Shown here piece by piece: positions 35,397 to 43,708 of a stretch of DNA of 64,000 bases; position 1 is the first letter of the stretch, and each line of letters starts with the position of its first letter. Under the pieces are notes generated by a model that saw only the letters and a list, made by a program, of their open reading frames with translations, made no database searches and had not been told where the DNA came from. A program made the translations under genes and the position numbers. This stretch comes from DATAVB01 sp036267955 (lineage in GTDB: Bacteria; Actinomycetota; Actinomycetes; Mycobacteriales; QHCD01), in contig DATAVB010000036.1 in NCBI GenBank assembly GCA_036267955.1, positions 1 to 64,000 on the forward strand. Direction: 5' to 3'.

Positions 35397-35468
35397 TCGG
35401 CCTTTCCGCCGCGGTCGCGGTCCGCGTACCGTCGCGTCCACAACGGACCGCGAAAGTCGGAGGCCGGA

Positions 35469-36347
35469 ATGCTGCTCTCGCTGGACGACGCGCCACATTC
35501 CTTTCGCTACGTTCCGGCGATTCGGTACGGCACCGCGACCGGCGGGCGGGCGGACGTGCCGCTCTATCTCGACCTCCTCGCCCCGGATCCGCGGCCGGTC
35601 CGGCCCATTCCGGCGGTGGTCTATCTGCACGGCGGCGGCTGGGAGTCCGGTGACCGCCGCACCGCGCTGCAGCCGTGGATCAATCCGCTGCTCGCGGGCA
35701 ACGGGTTCGTCGCGGTCAGTGTCAGCTACCGGCTCACCGACGAGGCTCCGTTCCCGGCCCAGATCCACGACGTGAAGGCGGCGGTCCGCTGGCTGCGCGC
35801 CAACGCGGCCACGTATTCGGTCGATCCGACCCGGATCGGCATCTGGGGCGACTCGGCCGGGGGCCATCTCGCCGCCCTGCTGGCGCTGACCGACGACGTC
35901 GCCGAGTTGGACGGCGATTGCGGTTCGCCGGGCATTTCCAGCGCGGTGCAGGCCGTCGTGGCCAGATGTACGCCGACCGACTTCACCGATCCCGCCTGGC
36001 TCGAGGACAACCAGGTCCTGCAGAAGCTCTTCGGCGGTCCGCTGGCCGACCTGGTCGAATTGCGCCGGCTCGCCAGTCCGATCTGTCACGCCCGCGCGGA
36101 AGCGCCACCGTTCCTGCTGGTGCACGGCACCGCGGACCAGGTCGTCCCGTACCGGCAGGCGACCGGGCTGGCCGAGGCGCTCGGAGCCCGCGGCGCCGAC
36201 GTCAGCCTGCACACCGTGCCGGGCGGGCACCACAACCTGCGCCAGGACGCCGACGAGCCGTGGACCGACGTGCCGTGGACCGACCTGGGACGGCAGGCAC
36301 TGGAGTTCTTCACCAAGCATCTGAAGGCCCGGCGAGCGACTTCCTGA
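35469..36347 (+). CDS. Alpha/beta hydrolase, BD-FAE/esterase-lipase type
   Basis: Serine hydrolase of 292 residues. Oxyanion-hole motif VVYLHGGGWESG, nucleophile elbow WGDSAGGHLAA, acidic residue in VHGTADQVVPY and His in VPGGHHNLRQ form a complete catalytic set. No signal peptide. ATG 35469 has GGAGG seven bases upstream. Likely acts on small esters or acylated sugars; substrate open. Confidence 0.88.
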   Translation: MLLSLDDAPHSFRYVPAIRYGTATGGRADVPLYLDLLAPDPRPVRPIPAVVYLHGGGWESGDRRTALQPWINPLLAGNGFVAVSVSYRLTDEAPFPAQIHDVKAAVRWLRANAATYSVDPTRIGIWGDSAGGHLAALLALTDDVAELDGDCGSPGISSAVQAVVARCTPTDFTDPAWLEDNQVLQKLFGGPLADLVELRRLASPICHARAEAPPFLLVHGTADQVVPYRQATGLAEALGARGADVSLHTVPGGHHNLRQDADEPWTDVPWTDLGRQALEFFTKHLKARRATS

Positions 36348-36544
36348 CGGCGGGAATCATCTTGGGTGGTGCCCCGTTGGGCACAGTACGGACGGCGTCT
36401 GTGTCCCCGGGTCCCATTAACAAACGCCGTCGCGGACTACCGTTCGGCTGGAGCCGCGTTCGTGCTACTCGCCGCGAGGCGACCTGGCGCCGTCCGCCTT
36501 CTTTCTTCCCACACCCTTTTCCCACACCCTTTTTCTCGCACTTT

Positions 36545-36578
36545 CGACCGCGGTACCGGTTCCCCGGTGCCGCGGTCG
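36545..36578. terminator. Bidirectional hairpin between convergent genes
   Basis: 15-base arms CGACCGCGGTACCGG and 36564-36578 with one G-T type mismatch and a TTCC loop, in the 250-base gap between the esterase and the binding lipoprotein. A CCCACACCCTTTT direct repeat precedes it on the plus strand. Nothing else is recognisable in the gap. Confidence 0.6.
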
Positions 36579-36597
36579 ACTGCGCGACTGACCCCGA

Positions 36598-38754
36598 TCA
36601 GGTGGTGTGCTGATCCGGGTTGTCCCAGAAGTAGCATTCCGGGTCGTACATCGCCGGGCATGGCACCGCCCAGGTGTTCACATATCCGTTCAGGGCCAGG
36701 TTTTCCTGCGCCGGCACGTTCTTCAGGTCGTTCTTCACGACGACGACCTGCGGGAAGTTGGCCACGCAGCCCATGAAGAACGGCCCGTCGGAAATGTGGA
36801 TCTTGGTGATCTCCCAGACCAGCTGGATGCGCTTCATCTGATCCGGCTCGCGCTTGGTCTGGTCGTAGAGATCCCAGAGTTTCTGGACCGGGCCCGCGGG
36901 GTCGGGCTCCAACCGCGGCGGATTGCGCTTCCACGGGTCCACGTTCTTCTCGGTGTGCTCGGCCGCGGTGCCGCGCACCGCGTAGTACTCACCCTCGAGC
37001 GGGGCCCACCGGGCGCTCTCGATCGGCACCTGCCAGGTCGGGTTGACCAGGCAGTTCGGCCCGTCGCTGGCTTCCCAGTTGGTGTGCACCATCAACTGGC
37101 CGTTCGACCACTGCGTCCCGTACGACTGCGGCGAAATCGGGTTGCGCACCATATGCAGCCCAACCGCCTTGCAGTCCCGGACGAGCTGGTCGTCCTTCGC
37201 CGCACTGGTCGAGTCGATGTCGGCCGAATAGTCGAGGCGGACGGTGAGTTTCGTACCGTCGGCCATTTCGACGTATCCGTCGCCGTCGTTGTCCTTCAGA
37301 CCGAGTTCGGCCAGCAACGCCTTGGCCTTGGCCGGGTCGTGTTTCTTGTACGAATCCCGCCACTGCTTGTAGATCTGCTTGCCCTGGTCGTTGATGAGGT
37401 ATTCCACGGCCTTCGGGCTCATCGTGCCGGTCGTCTGCTCACCGGTCTGGAAATACAGCGCTTTCTGGATCGTGTCCCGATCAAAGGCGTGCGAGATCGC
37501 CTGCCGGAATTTCGGCTCGCGGAAAAGCTTGCGCAGCTTGGGATCCGGGTGGTCGTAATTCAGGAAGAAGATCGAGCCGGTGCCGGACCCGCTGTCCCAC
37601 AGCAGGATCCGGGTGTCCGCCTTCTGGGTCGTCTGCTTCAGCGTCGACACGTCGGACAGGTCGATCTGGTTGAACGGACCGTGGCAGTAGTCCACTTTCC
37701 CCTGCTGGACCTGCAGTGCGATGACCTGCGCATTCTGGACGACGCTGATGTTGATCTCGTCGAGGTACGGCAACTGGTCGCCGTCCTTGGTGACCGCCCA
37801 GTAATAGGGGTTCCGTTCGAGCAGGATTCCCTTGTTGTTGTCGAACGTCTTCGTCCGGAACCCGAGCAGGGTGGGGCAGTCGGGGTTGCGGATCCAGTCG
37901 GCGTGGGTCTCCCACAGGCCGCCGATGGTGTCCCAGCCCTTCGGCACCTTCGGGTTGTACTTGGGATGGAACGCCTTGAGGTAATGCTTCGGCAGCACCC
38001 AGGTGGTGCCGTTGTGGCCGATTCCGCCCTTCACCCAGGCGGCGAGGTGGTCGGCCAGCAGCGGCGCCGGCGCGTCGTACGTGAGCTTGAGCGTCGTCTC
38101 ATCGACCCGGCTGAACTTGCAGAGGGTGCCCTTGGCCGACCGGCACTCGTCCGGCGGCACCTGGGCGTAGTGGCCCGGCAGGACCAGGTCGTTCCACCAG
38201 AACAACACGTCGTCCACGCTGAAGGGCTGACCATCGGACCATTTCAGTCCTTTACGGAAATTCAGGGTCCATTCCGACGCGTCCGGATTGGACGTCCAGG
38301 TCTCGACCAGGCCGGGGCCGATGTCCTGACCGTCATTGATGTACCGCAGTGGCGAGAATCCGTAGAAGAACTCGCGGTTGGAGTCCGCGGCGGCCGCACC
38401 CTGGCTGGAGAAGACGACCATGTTGAGCTTGCCGCCGTACTTGCCGCGCTGCACCCAGTTGTGCGGAATGACGTACGGGTGTTCGGGCAACCGCTTGGCG
38501 ACCGCCGGCAGCTTGCCGGATTTGGCCTGGCTGGCGAGCAACGGCGACTCGTGGAACGACTTCGGCGGCGCCAACGGCTTCTTCGCCGAGCCCTTGGCCG
38601 AATTGCCGCTCGGGGTGGAACTGCTGCTGTCCGAGGTGCCGTTTTTGCTGTTGCACGCGCTCAGCATCACCGATCCAGCGACCATCGCCGATCCGTAGAG
38701 AAAGCCACGTCGGGACATTCCGCGCTTTTCTACGGCAGTGTTGCTCGGCCTCAT
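36598..38754 (-). CDS. ABC transporter substrate-binding lipoprotein, family 5 (peptide/oligosaccharide type)
   Basis: 718-residue extracytoplasmic binding protein. N-terminus has a Tat-lipoprotein signal: SRRGFLYGSAMVAGSVMLSAC, lipobox LSAC. The mature domain carries family 5 signatures such as DASEWTLNFRKGLKWSDGQPF and VDDVLFWWNDL. It is larger than DppA/OppA (about 540), like family 5 proteins of oligosaccharide importers. No permease or ATPase genes are near, so it must work with components coded elsewhere. Two LacI-type palindromes upstream suggest sugar-responsive control. Confidence 0.9.
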   Translation of the reverse strand: MRPSNTAVEKRGMSRRGFLYGSAMVAGSVMLSACNSKNGTSDSSSSTPSGNSAKGSAKKPLAPPKSFHESPLLASQAKSGKLPAVAKRLPEHPYVIPHNWVQRGKYGGKLNMVVFSSQGAAAADSNREFFYGFSPLRYINDGQDIGPGLVETWTSNPDASEWTLNFRKGLKWSDGQPFSVDDVLFWWNDLVLPGHYAQVPPDECRSAKGTLCKFSRVDETTLKLTYDAPAPLLADHLAAWVKGGIGHNGTTWVLPKHYLKAFHPKYNPKVPKGWDTIGGLWETHADWIRNPDCPTLLGFRTKTFDNNKGILLERNPYYWAVTKDGDQLPYLDEINISVVQNAQVIALQVQQGKVDYCHGPFNQIDLSDVSTLKQTTQKADTRILLWDSGSGTGSIFFLNYDHPDPKLRKLFREPKFRQAISHAFDRDTIQKALYFQTGEQTTGTMSPKAVEYLINDQGKQIYKQWRDSYKKHDPAKAKALLAELGLKDNDGDGYVEMADGTKLTVRLDYSADIDSTSAAKDDQLVRDCKAVGLHMVRNPISPQSYGTQWSNGQLMVHTNWEASDGPNCLVNPTWQVPIESARWAPLEGEYYAVRGTAAEHTEKNVDPWKRNPPRLEPDPAGPVQKLWDLYDQTKREPDQMKRIQLVWEITKIHISDGPFFMGCVANFPQVVVVKNDLKNVPAQENLALNGYVNTWAVPCPAMYDPECYFWDNPDQHTT

Positions 38755-38792
38755 ATGAGTCCCTTCGTCGGGTGCGGCGAGATCTGATCTGG

Positions 38793-38804
38793 CGAAGCGC
38801 TTCG
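38793..38804. promoter_or_regulatory. LacI-family operator, proximal
   Basis: Perfect palindrome CGAAGCGCTTCG centred 44 bases before the lipoprotein ATG. The central GCGC with symmetric arms is the form bound by LacI-family sugar repressors in actinobacteria. Confidence 0.75.
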
Positions 38805-38853
38805 ACGCTGCCCAGCAAAAAAGCGTCAGCCCAACGGGGCGGCTTCACAGTAA

Positions 38854-38867
38854 TCGAAGCGCTTCGA
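38854..38867. promoter_or_regulatory. LacI-family operator, distal
   Basis: Perfect 14-base palindrome TCGAAGCGCTTCGA, the same core as the proximal site. Centres are 62 bases apart, close to six helical turns, so cooperative binding or looping is possible. No lacI-type gene lies in the window. Confidence 0.75.
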
Positions 38868-38956
38868 ATGGGTGGATGTTAAGTGAATCACAGCCGCCGC
38901 GCAACGGGTTGCGACCGGAAGCGGAAGCTATTTTTGCCGGCCGCATGCGGCCATGG

Positions 38957-38995
38957 GCTGGCGGCAACCGTCGGCCTGGGACGGTTGCCGCCAGC
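38957..38995 (-). terminator. Strong hairpin downstream of the zinc-ribbon ORF
   Basis: Perfect 16-base stem (arm GCTGGCGGCAACCGTC) with a seven-base loop, about 50 bases past the end of the minus-strand zinc-ribbon ORF. A second perfect palindrome, GGCCGCATGCGGCC, follows at 38939-38952 and then AAAAAT. Likely transcription end for that ORF. Confidence 0.65.
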
Positions 38996-39047
38996 GGCGC
39001 GGGCGCCGGGTATCCCGACGCCGGGCTCAAGCGACTCGGCGACGCCC

Positions 39048-39284
39048 CTACCCGTGCCGCAGCGTCACTGAGCCGCGGCGGGCCCAGGTGATCGCGGAAC
39101 CGGGCGGGACGTCACCGAGGCGGCGGAAGTGCTGCAGGCAGTACACGCGCACCCCGAGCTGCGCGTGGTCCACCCGCACTGCGGCCGGCTGGTCACATCG
39201 CCGGCAGGTCAGCGCAGCGACGGCGCGGGGCCGAATGCTCGGCAGCACGCCCTTCTTCCTGAGCAAACCTACGTACTTGTGCAT
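39048..39284 (-). CDS. Small putative zinc-ribbon protein
   Basis: 78-residue ORF with Cys27, Cys30, Cys49 and His52 spaced C-x2-C-x18-C-x2-H (TCRRCDQPAAV ... VYCLQHF), a likely zinc knuckle. It is divergent from the XRE regulator gene and followed by a strong hairpin. No good ribosome site precedes ATG 39284; the frame is open to GTG 39347. Not recognised as a named family. It may be a partner or target of the XRE/PPC pair, or unrelated. Confidence 0.5.
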   Translation of the reverse strand: MHKYVGLLRKKGVLPSIRPRAVAALTCRRCDQPAAVRVDHAQLGVRVYCLQHFRRLGDVPPGSAITWARRGSVTLRHG

Positions 39285-39339
39285 GCATCGAAGCTTGCGC
39301 GCCACGCCGTCGATACGGACAGGGGTAACAAAAAGAAGA

Positions 39340-39362
39340 GGTAACACGACGTGCTAGTTACC
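39340..39362. promoter_or_regulatory. Inverted repeat at the XRE gene start, possible autoregulatory operator
   Basis: GGTAAC at 39340-39345 and GTTACC at 39357-39362 are symmetric with 11 bases between, spanning the GTG start of the XRE gene; another GGTAAC copy lies at 39324-39329. AT-rich for this genome. Consistent with an XRE repressor binding its own start. Confidence 0.5.
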
Positions 39363-40199
39363 ATGCGGAGAGTATTGACAGGTGCCGAGTTACGGGCTCT
39401 GCGTGAAGCCCGTAACTGGTCGCAGACTGCGCTGAGTCGCCGGACCGGAGTCACACGCAACTACTTGAGCATGATCGAAAACGGGCAGCGCCCCGGCAGT
39501 GCGCAGTTCTGGCGCCTGGTGGGACGGATCTTTGACGAAGAGGAGGAAGCCGCTGTGCGGCGCGCTGAGTTCCTGCGCTTGAGCGCAGCAGCTGTCACGG
39601 CGACGGCAGTTGCGCCGTGCGCGCAACCGGACCCGGCGACCCGATTGGGTCGACAGATCTTCAGCGGCATCGCCGCCGGCGACAGTCGGATGTTCGCCGG
39701 CAGCCAGACCACTCACGCCACCGATCTGGTCATCGGCGGCTACGTCTCCAAGCATCAGGCCAGCCGGCGACTGCTCGGCCGCTGGATGCGTCATCCGGCC
39801 AATCCGGTCCTGCAGGTCAACGCGGCCGGCGTGCTGGCGAAGCTGAACGAGCCCGACGCCACCGACGAGGTCATCGAGTCCCTGCGAGGGGACGAGCGGG
39901 TGCGCCGGCTGTACGTGACGGCGGTTGCGTCCCGGGTGTTGCGGATGCCGTGGGGGCACGCCGGCATGCTGGCCGGGGCCACCGACGGCGGGACGGTCAA
40001 GCTGGCCGACCACCACCAGACCGCACTGCTGGACGAGTTGGACAATGCCCGGGACGGCGCCGCACGCTGGTGTGCGCTGCGCCTCCTCGGGGACAATGCG
40101 GCCCGGTCGCGTGACCTGCTGCTGCAACGCCTGCAGGTCGAGCAGTCCCGGGAGACGCTGCGCGCCCTGGGCTCGGCGCTGGCGCATTCATCCAGTTAG
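39351..40199 (+). CDS. XRE-family regulator with HEAT-like C-terminal domain
   Basis: 282 residues. Residues 8-62 are an XRE helix-turn-helix (LREARNWSQTALSRRTGVTRNYLSMIENGQR). Residues 75-90 are a hydrophobic Ala-rich stretch, and 100-280 are helical repeats resembling HEAT/ARM units (VNAAGVLAKLNEPDATDEVIESL ..., in parts). GTG 39351 has AGAGG upstream; ATG 39363 is alternative. It is followed after nine bases by a PPC-domain gene, so they form an operon. The C-terminal domain has no ligand motif that I recognise. Confidence 0.8.
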   Translation: MLVTMRRVLTGAELRALREARNWSQTALSRRTGVTRNYLSMIENGQRPGSAQFWRLVGRIFDEEEEAAVRRAEFLRLSAAAVTATAVAPCAQPDPATRLGRQIFSGIAAGDSRMFAGSQTTHATDLVIGGYVSKHQASRRLLGRWMRHPANPVLQVNAAGVLAKLNEPDATDEVIESLRGDERVRRLYVTAVASRVLRMPWGHAGMLAGATDGGTVKLADHHQTALLDELDNARDGAARWCALRLLGDNAARSRDLLLQRLQVEQSRETLRALGSALAHSSS

Positions 40200-40208
40200 G
40201 ACTTTCCC

Positions 40209-40562
40209 TTGCTGTTGCTCACCGTTTCACAGGGCCAGGAGGTCGTGGCCGAGCTCGGCCGGCAATTGCGCGAGCGTGGCGTGCTCAATGCCGCGGTCGC
40301 CTCGCTTATTGGCGCCGTCGACACCTGCGCCATTTCCAACATGGACGCCGGCGATGCACTCAAGGACATTGTCACCGAATATGAGCAGCCATTCGAATTG
40401 TCCGGCACCGGCGAGGTCGTAGATGGCGAGCTGCACCTGCATGTGGTGCTGGGGAAGCAATTCAACGCTGTCCTGTCTGGACACTTGCACAGCGCGGAAG
40501 TCCGAAATTTCTTCGTGCGCGCTTATGTCCTTCCGTTCGACGCCGCAGTCAGCCACGCCTAA
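40209..40562 (+). CDS. PPC (DUF296) domain protein
   Basis: 117 residues covering one PPC domain. The family core HLHVVLGKQFNAVLSGHL is clear, with Ile-Gly-Ala-Val-Asp (SLIGAVDTCAIS) and EYEQPFELSGTGEVVDGELH before it. Bacterial PPC proteins form trimers of unknown role; in plants the domain is fused to AT-hook DNA-binding proteins. Start TTG 40209 follows AGGA. Coupled to the XRE regulator upstream, it may modulate that protein; inference only. Confidence 0.8.
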   Translation: MLLLTVSQGQEVVAELGRQLRERGVLNAAVASLIGAVDTCAISNMDAGDALKDIVTEYEQPFELSGTGEVVDGELHLHVVLGKQFNAVLSGHLHSAEVRNFFVRAYVLPFDAAVSHA

Positions 40563-40566
40563 CAGG

Positions 40567-40953
40567 TCAGGCTGGGCCGGCCACGCCAATAAGATTGCCT
40601 TCGGGGTCGGTGAAATGGCCAACCACCAGCTGGCCGCCGGGATTCTTTTCCGGACCCATCCGACGTATCCCGCCGCCGCTCTCTGCCTTCCGTAGCGCGG
40701 CCTCGACATCGGGAACGCCGACGTAGAAGACCGTGTGGGTGTCGTATTCCGCACCGCCGCCGATTCCACCGGGGATTCCGACACCGCCGTTATTTTCCTC
40801 GTGGTCCATGAATCCGTATTCTCCCGCCGCCGAGACCGACGGCGCGACCGAGCCGCCCACATCGAATTCCCATCCGAAAACACCCGCGTAGTAATTACGG
40901 AGCCTTTCCGGGTCCTTACCTATGACCTCGAAGTGCACTACCGGTTGCCCCAT
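40567..40953 (-). CDS. VOC (glyoxalase/bleomycin resistance) family protein
   Basis: 128-residue metal-binding-fold protein: HFEVIGKDPERLRNYYAGVF, FYVGVPDVEAALRKAESGGG and FTDPEGNLIGVAG mark the two beta-alpha-beta3 units. Metal ligands His8 and Glu near the C-terminus (DPEGNL) are possible. ATG 40953 follows GAGGAG. Divergent from an HxlR regulator, which probably controls it. Confidence 0.9.
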   Translation of the reverse strand: MGQPVVHFEVIGKDPERLRNYYAGVFGWEFDVGGSVAPSVSAAGEYGFMDHEENNGGVGIPGGIGGGAEYDTHTVFYVGVPDVEAALRKAESGGGIRRMGPEKNPGGQLVVGHFTDPEGNLIGVAGPA

Positions 40954-41063
40954 GACTGTCGTCTCCTCGACGTTGAATCCTGTTCCGCCGACCGTAGCCA
41001 CCATGGTTGCGAAAAACAACTGTTGAGTTGTGAGTATGCATCACTGGCGGGTAATGTGGCGCC

Positions 41064-41720
41064 ATGCCGACCAACCGCAGCTACGGGGACGCCTGCGGGA
41101 TCGGCCGCGCCCTCGACGTCGTCGGTGAGCGGTGGGCGCTGCTCGTCGTACGTGAGCTGCTGCTCGGGCCGCAGCGGTTCTCCGACCTACGCCGCGCCCT
41201 GGGCAACGCCAGCTCCAACCTGATCGCCGACCGGCTCCGCGAACTCGAAGGTCGCGAGGTGGTGCGCCGCCGCAAGCTGGCGCCGCCGGCCGCAAGCTGG
41301 GTGTACCAACTCACCGGCTGGGGTCGGGAGTTGGAGCCGATCGTGCTGGCGCTGGGTGGCTGGGGGCTCCGGGTTCCGCTGCCGGCCACGCCGACGCTCA
41401 CCGTCGCGTCCGTACTGATCTACCTGCGCAGCTCCGCGCGGCCCGACCCGAAGGCGGCGCCGGTCAGCATCCGCGTCCAGCTCGACGACCGGGTGTGGAC
41501 GATCCGGACGGCGCACGGCCGGTTGGATATCGAGCCCGGCGAGCCGGCCGACCCGGACGCCACGATACAGACCGATCCGTGGTCGCTGAACACGCTGATC
41601 GACGAGCCAGACGGTCTCGACGCGGCCGTCGCGGACGCAAGCGTGGTCGTGACCGGCCGGCTGGCCGTGGTGCGCAGGCTGCTGCGAGGGGCGGGCAGTT
41701 CGGTGGCCGCAGGCGGGTAG
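41064..41720 (+). CDS. HxlR-type transcriptional regulator with SCP2-like C-terminal domain
   Basis: 218 residues. Residues 10-95 are an HxlR winged helix (CGIGRALDVVGERWALLVVREL, RFSDLRRALGNASSNLIADRL). Residues 125-210 resemble an SCP2 sterol-carrier fold (DDRVWTIRTAHGRLDIEPGEPAD, AVVRRLLRG) as in many actinobacterial HxlR fusions, and may bind a hydrophobic ligand. Divergent from the VOC gene over 110 bases. Confidence 0.88.
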   Translation: MPTNRSYGDACGIGRALDVVGERWALLVVRELLLGPQRFSDLRRALGNASSNLIADRLRELEGREVVRRRKLAPPAASWVYQLTGWGRELEPIVLALGGWGLRVPLPATPTLTVASVLIYLRSSARPDPKAAPVSIRVQLDDRVWTIRTAHGRLDIEPGEPADPDATIQTDPWSLNTLIDEPDGLDAAVADASVVVTGRLAVVRRLLRGAGSSVAAGG

Positions 41721-41858
41721 CGGTGCCTGGCTTTGCCGCAATCTGGTCGCTGGCGGCGATTTCCCGAGTGACGATCTTCGTGAGTTCACCCACGGCCGCT
41801 TTCGCGCGGTGCCATGATGTGCCCCGGCCAGGGTCAACCGCATTCCTTCGGGGGAAAC

Positions 41859-42227
41859 ATGGCAACCGGCTTCGACGTGATTCGACGCGTGCGCGGTCGA
41901 TACGCGGCAGCGTCAGCGGACGATGCACCCGCGTCCGAGCGGCGACAGGACTGCACCGGCACCGCCATGACCCCGGTGTCGGCGCTGGATGACGGGTGGC
42001 GGAAGAAGTATGCGCACGGAGCGTCCTGGCGGGCGGTGTACGCGGCCCGCGCACATGAGGCGCTGACCAATCTTTTCGAGGCGATGGAACGGGACGAGGT
42101 GGCGCTGCCGGACTCGATCGAGGTCCGGATCGACCGGCGACCGCAGGTCAACCGGCGCAGCGCCGATCCGCTGCCGGACGTGCTCGTGTTCACCGCTCAG
42201 CCGGCAAAGGACTCCTGGACCGCCTGA
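41859..42227 (+). CDS. Hypothetical protein
   Basis: 122 residues with no recognised domain. The N-terminus MATGFDVIRRVRGRYAAASA is basic; residues 40-75 are helical (WRAVYAARAHEALTNLFEAM) and the C-terminus ends PLPDVLVFTAQPAKDSW. Translation from ATG 41859 has only a weak site; an internal ATG at 41967 gives an 86-residue form. Codon use looks like the neighbours. Confidence 0.55.
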   Translation: MATGFDVIRRVRGRYAAASADDAPASERRQDCTGTAMTPVSALDDGWRKKYAHGASWRAVYAARAHEALTNLFEAMERDEVALPDSIEVRIDRRPQVNRRSADPLPDVLVFTAQPAKDSWTA

Positions 42228-42281
42228 GCGGTGGCTGTTTCGCTGCAGCGGCACCTGACGCCGCCTACTCCCCGGTTTTGT

Positions 42282-42349
42282 TGATCATGAAGTTCCCGAC
42301 GCGACACACCGACGACACGCCGACGGCGCTGCAGGGAACTTCATGATCA
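42282..42349. repeat. Palindromic intergenic element, TGATCATGAAGTTCCC type, copy 2
   Basis: Perfect 16-base arms TGATCATGAAGTTCCC (42282-42297) and 42334-42349, separated by 36 bases. Same length and, inverted, same centre as the element at 25893-25960. Between the hypothetical gene and tRNA-Thr. Confidence 0.9.
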
Positions 42350-42414
42350 CCGCGGCGGGCGGGCCGAACCGGCTGGATGAGCTCGGTGTGGGTGTTTGCC
42401 CTGGTCATGGTGGG

Positions 42415-42487
42415 AGCCGCCTGTCGGAATCGAACCGACGACCTATTCATTACGAGTGAATCGCTCTACCGACTGAGCTAAGGCGGC
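42415..42487 (-). tRNA. tRNA-Thr (CGU)
   Basis: 73-base cloverleaf on the minus strand: acceptor GCCGCCT pairs with AGGCGGC, D-arm with AGCTCAGTCGGTAGAGC, anticodon stem ATTCA/TGAAT around loop CTCGTAA (anticodon CGT, reading ACG), and TpsiC loop GGTTCGATTCC. CCA is not encoded. Confidence 0.97.
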
Positions 42488-42520
42488 GCGCTTGCGGGCA
42501 AGCCGGAACAGTGTATCTGG

Positions 42521-43372
42521 CTAGGACGCCGAACCGCCTACCGGTCCCTCGCTCGCCGGAGACCCTTCGTACGACTGGCGCGACCCGCAGACCGAGGCCT
42601 TGCTGCACACGCAACGCTGCCCTCCGTCGTTGAGTCGCACCACCACCGAGTCGCGCGGCACGCTGTGCCCGATCACCCGGCCCTCACCCTCCGGCGTGGA
42701 CACCTCCGAGCCGACGGCCGGCGCGGTCGCGGCGAACTCCTGGTACAGCGGGTGTTCGTATTTCAGGCAGCACATCAGCCGGCCGCACGCCCCGGAGATC
42801 CGCAGCGGGTTCAGCGGCATGTCCTGGTCCTTCGCCATCCGGATCGACACCGGCTCGAAGTCCTTCAGGAACGTCGCGCAGCACAGGTCCCGGCCGCACG
42901 AGCCGATGCCGCCCTGCACCTTCGCCTCGTCACGGGCCGAGAGCTGGCGCAACTCCACCCGGCACTTCAGCGTCGCGCCGAGGTCGCGGACCAGTGACCG
43001 GAAGTCGATCCGGTGCGGCGCGGAGAAGTAGATGGTCGCCCGGGCCCGCTCGGGCAGGTAGTCCACGCCGACGATCTTCATCGGCAGGTCGTGCTCGCGG
43101 ATCAGCTTCTTGGCCGCCACCTTCGCCTCGGCCTTGCGCCGGCGCACCGTGGCATCGCGCTCCAGGGCCGGGTCGTCGGCGAGTCCCACGACAGTCGGCA
43201 GCGCACCGGTCTCGTCGCTGACCCACTGCGCCGCCCATACGCACTCGGCCACCTCGGGACCGTCGTCGGTCGGCACCAGCACCTTGTCGCCGACCTTCGG
43301 CCCGTACGCGCCCGGGTCGACGTAGTAGAGCCGGCCGTACCGGTTGAAGCTGACCGCGCACACCATTCCCAT
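42521..43372 (-). CDS. PSP1/RicT-like regulatory iron-sulfur protein
   Basis: 283 residues, PSP1 C-terminal domain family (Bacillus RicT/YaaT). A Cys cluster typical of the family is present: GSCGRDLCC and SGACGRLMCCLKYEHP, probably holding an Fe-S cluster. RicT works with RicA and RicF in mRNA maturation in Bacillus; the partners are not seen here. It lies downstream of holB and tmk, the common order tmk-holB-ricT of Gram-positives. Start ATG 43372; ATG 43366 is possible. Confidence 0.9.
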   Translation of the reverse strand: MGMVCAVSFNRYGRLYYVDPGAYGPKVGDKVLVPTDDGPEVAECVWAAQWVSDETGALPTVVGLADDPALERDATVRRRKAEAKVAAKKLIREHDLPMKIVGVDYLPERARATIYFSAPHRIDFRSLVRDLGATLKCRVELRQLSARDEAKVQGGIGSCGRDLCCATFLKDFEPVSIRMAKDQDMPLNPLRISGACGRLMCCLKYEHPLYQEFAATAPAVGSEVSTPEGEGRVIGHSVPRDSVVVRLNDGGQRCVCSKASVCGSRQSYEGSPASEGPVGGSAS

Positions 43373-43708
43373 GAGGCCTGAGGCTACGGCGTATCGGTCC
43401 GCGGGGCACGCGTGCGGCCTGTCCGGTCACGGCCGGTCTGGCAGGTTGGCCGCGAAAATTTCTCGCGGCGGCGAGCCGGCCGCTACAGCGACGTCCAGTA
43501 TCTGTTCTTGGACGGTCCGGGCGGCGCGGCCGCATAGATTGCGAACATCGCGGTCACCGGGCCGCCCGCGGACCAGGATCGTGTCTGCGTTGCGCCGCCC
43601 AGGACCGGCATAACGCCATCACGATCACCGGGCAGGGGCAGGCGGGCGGGTCACCAGGCAAGGGCGGGCGGGCAAGGGATCGGGCCAGTCGGGGCCGGCG
43701 CGCGGAAC
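43373..43708. other. Intergenic stretch between holB and ricT
   Basis: 336 bases without a supportable gene. The right half is G-rich with repeated GGGCGGGC-like runs on the plus strand. No hairpin with a T-run or clear promoter was identified; it should contain the ricT promoter if ricT is not read through from holB. Confidence 0.4.

Noticed and set aside
38876..39091. Plus-strand ORF across the 16-base hairpin
   Set aside because: Start lacks a ribosome site and the frame runs through strong palindromes.
39285..39347. N-terminal extension of the zinc-ribbon ORF to GTG 39347
   Set aside because: It would overlap the XRE operator and has no ribosome site; the added residues look random.
39351..40562. 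XRE/PPC pair as a toxin-antitoxin system
   Set aside because: Neither protein resembles a known toxin, and the XRE protein is long with a HEAT-like tail rather than a small antitoxin.
25893..42349. Two inverted 68-base elements taken as ends of a 16-kb mobile island
   Set aside because: The enclosed genes include conserved operons with no integrase or transposase, and no target duplication is visible; dispersed repeats explain it better.
43344..43613. ORF in the holB-ricT gap
   Set aside because: No start signal, Arg-rich composition, and overlap with the ricT start.
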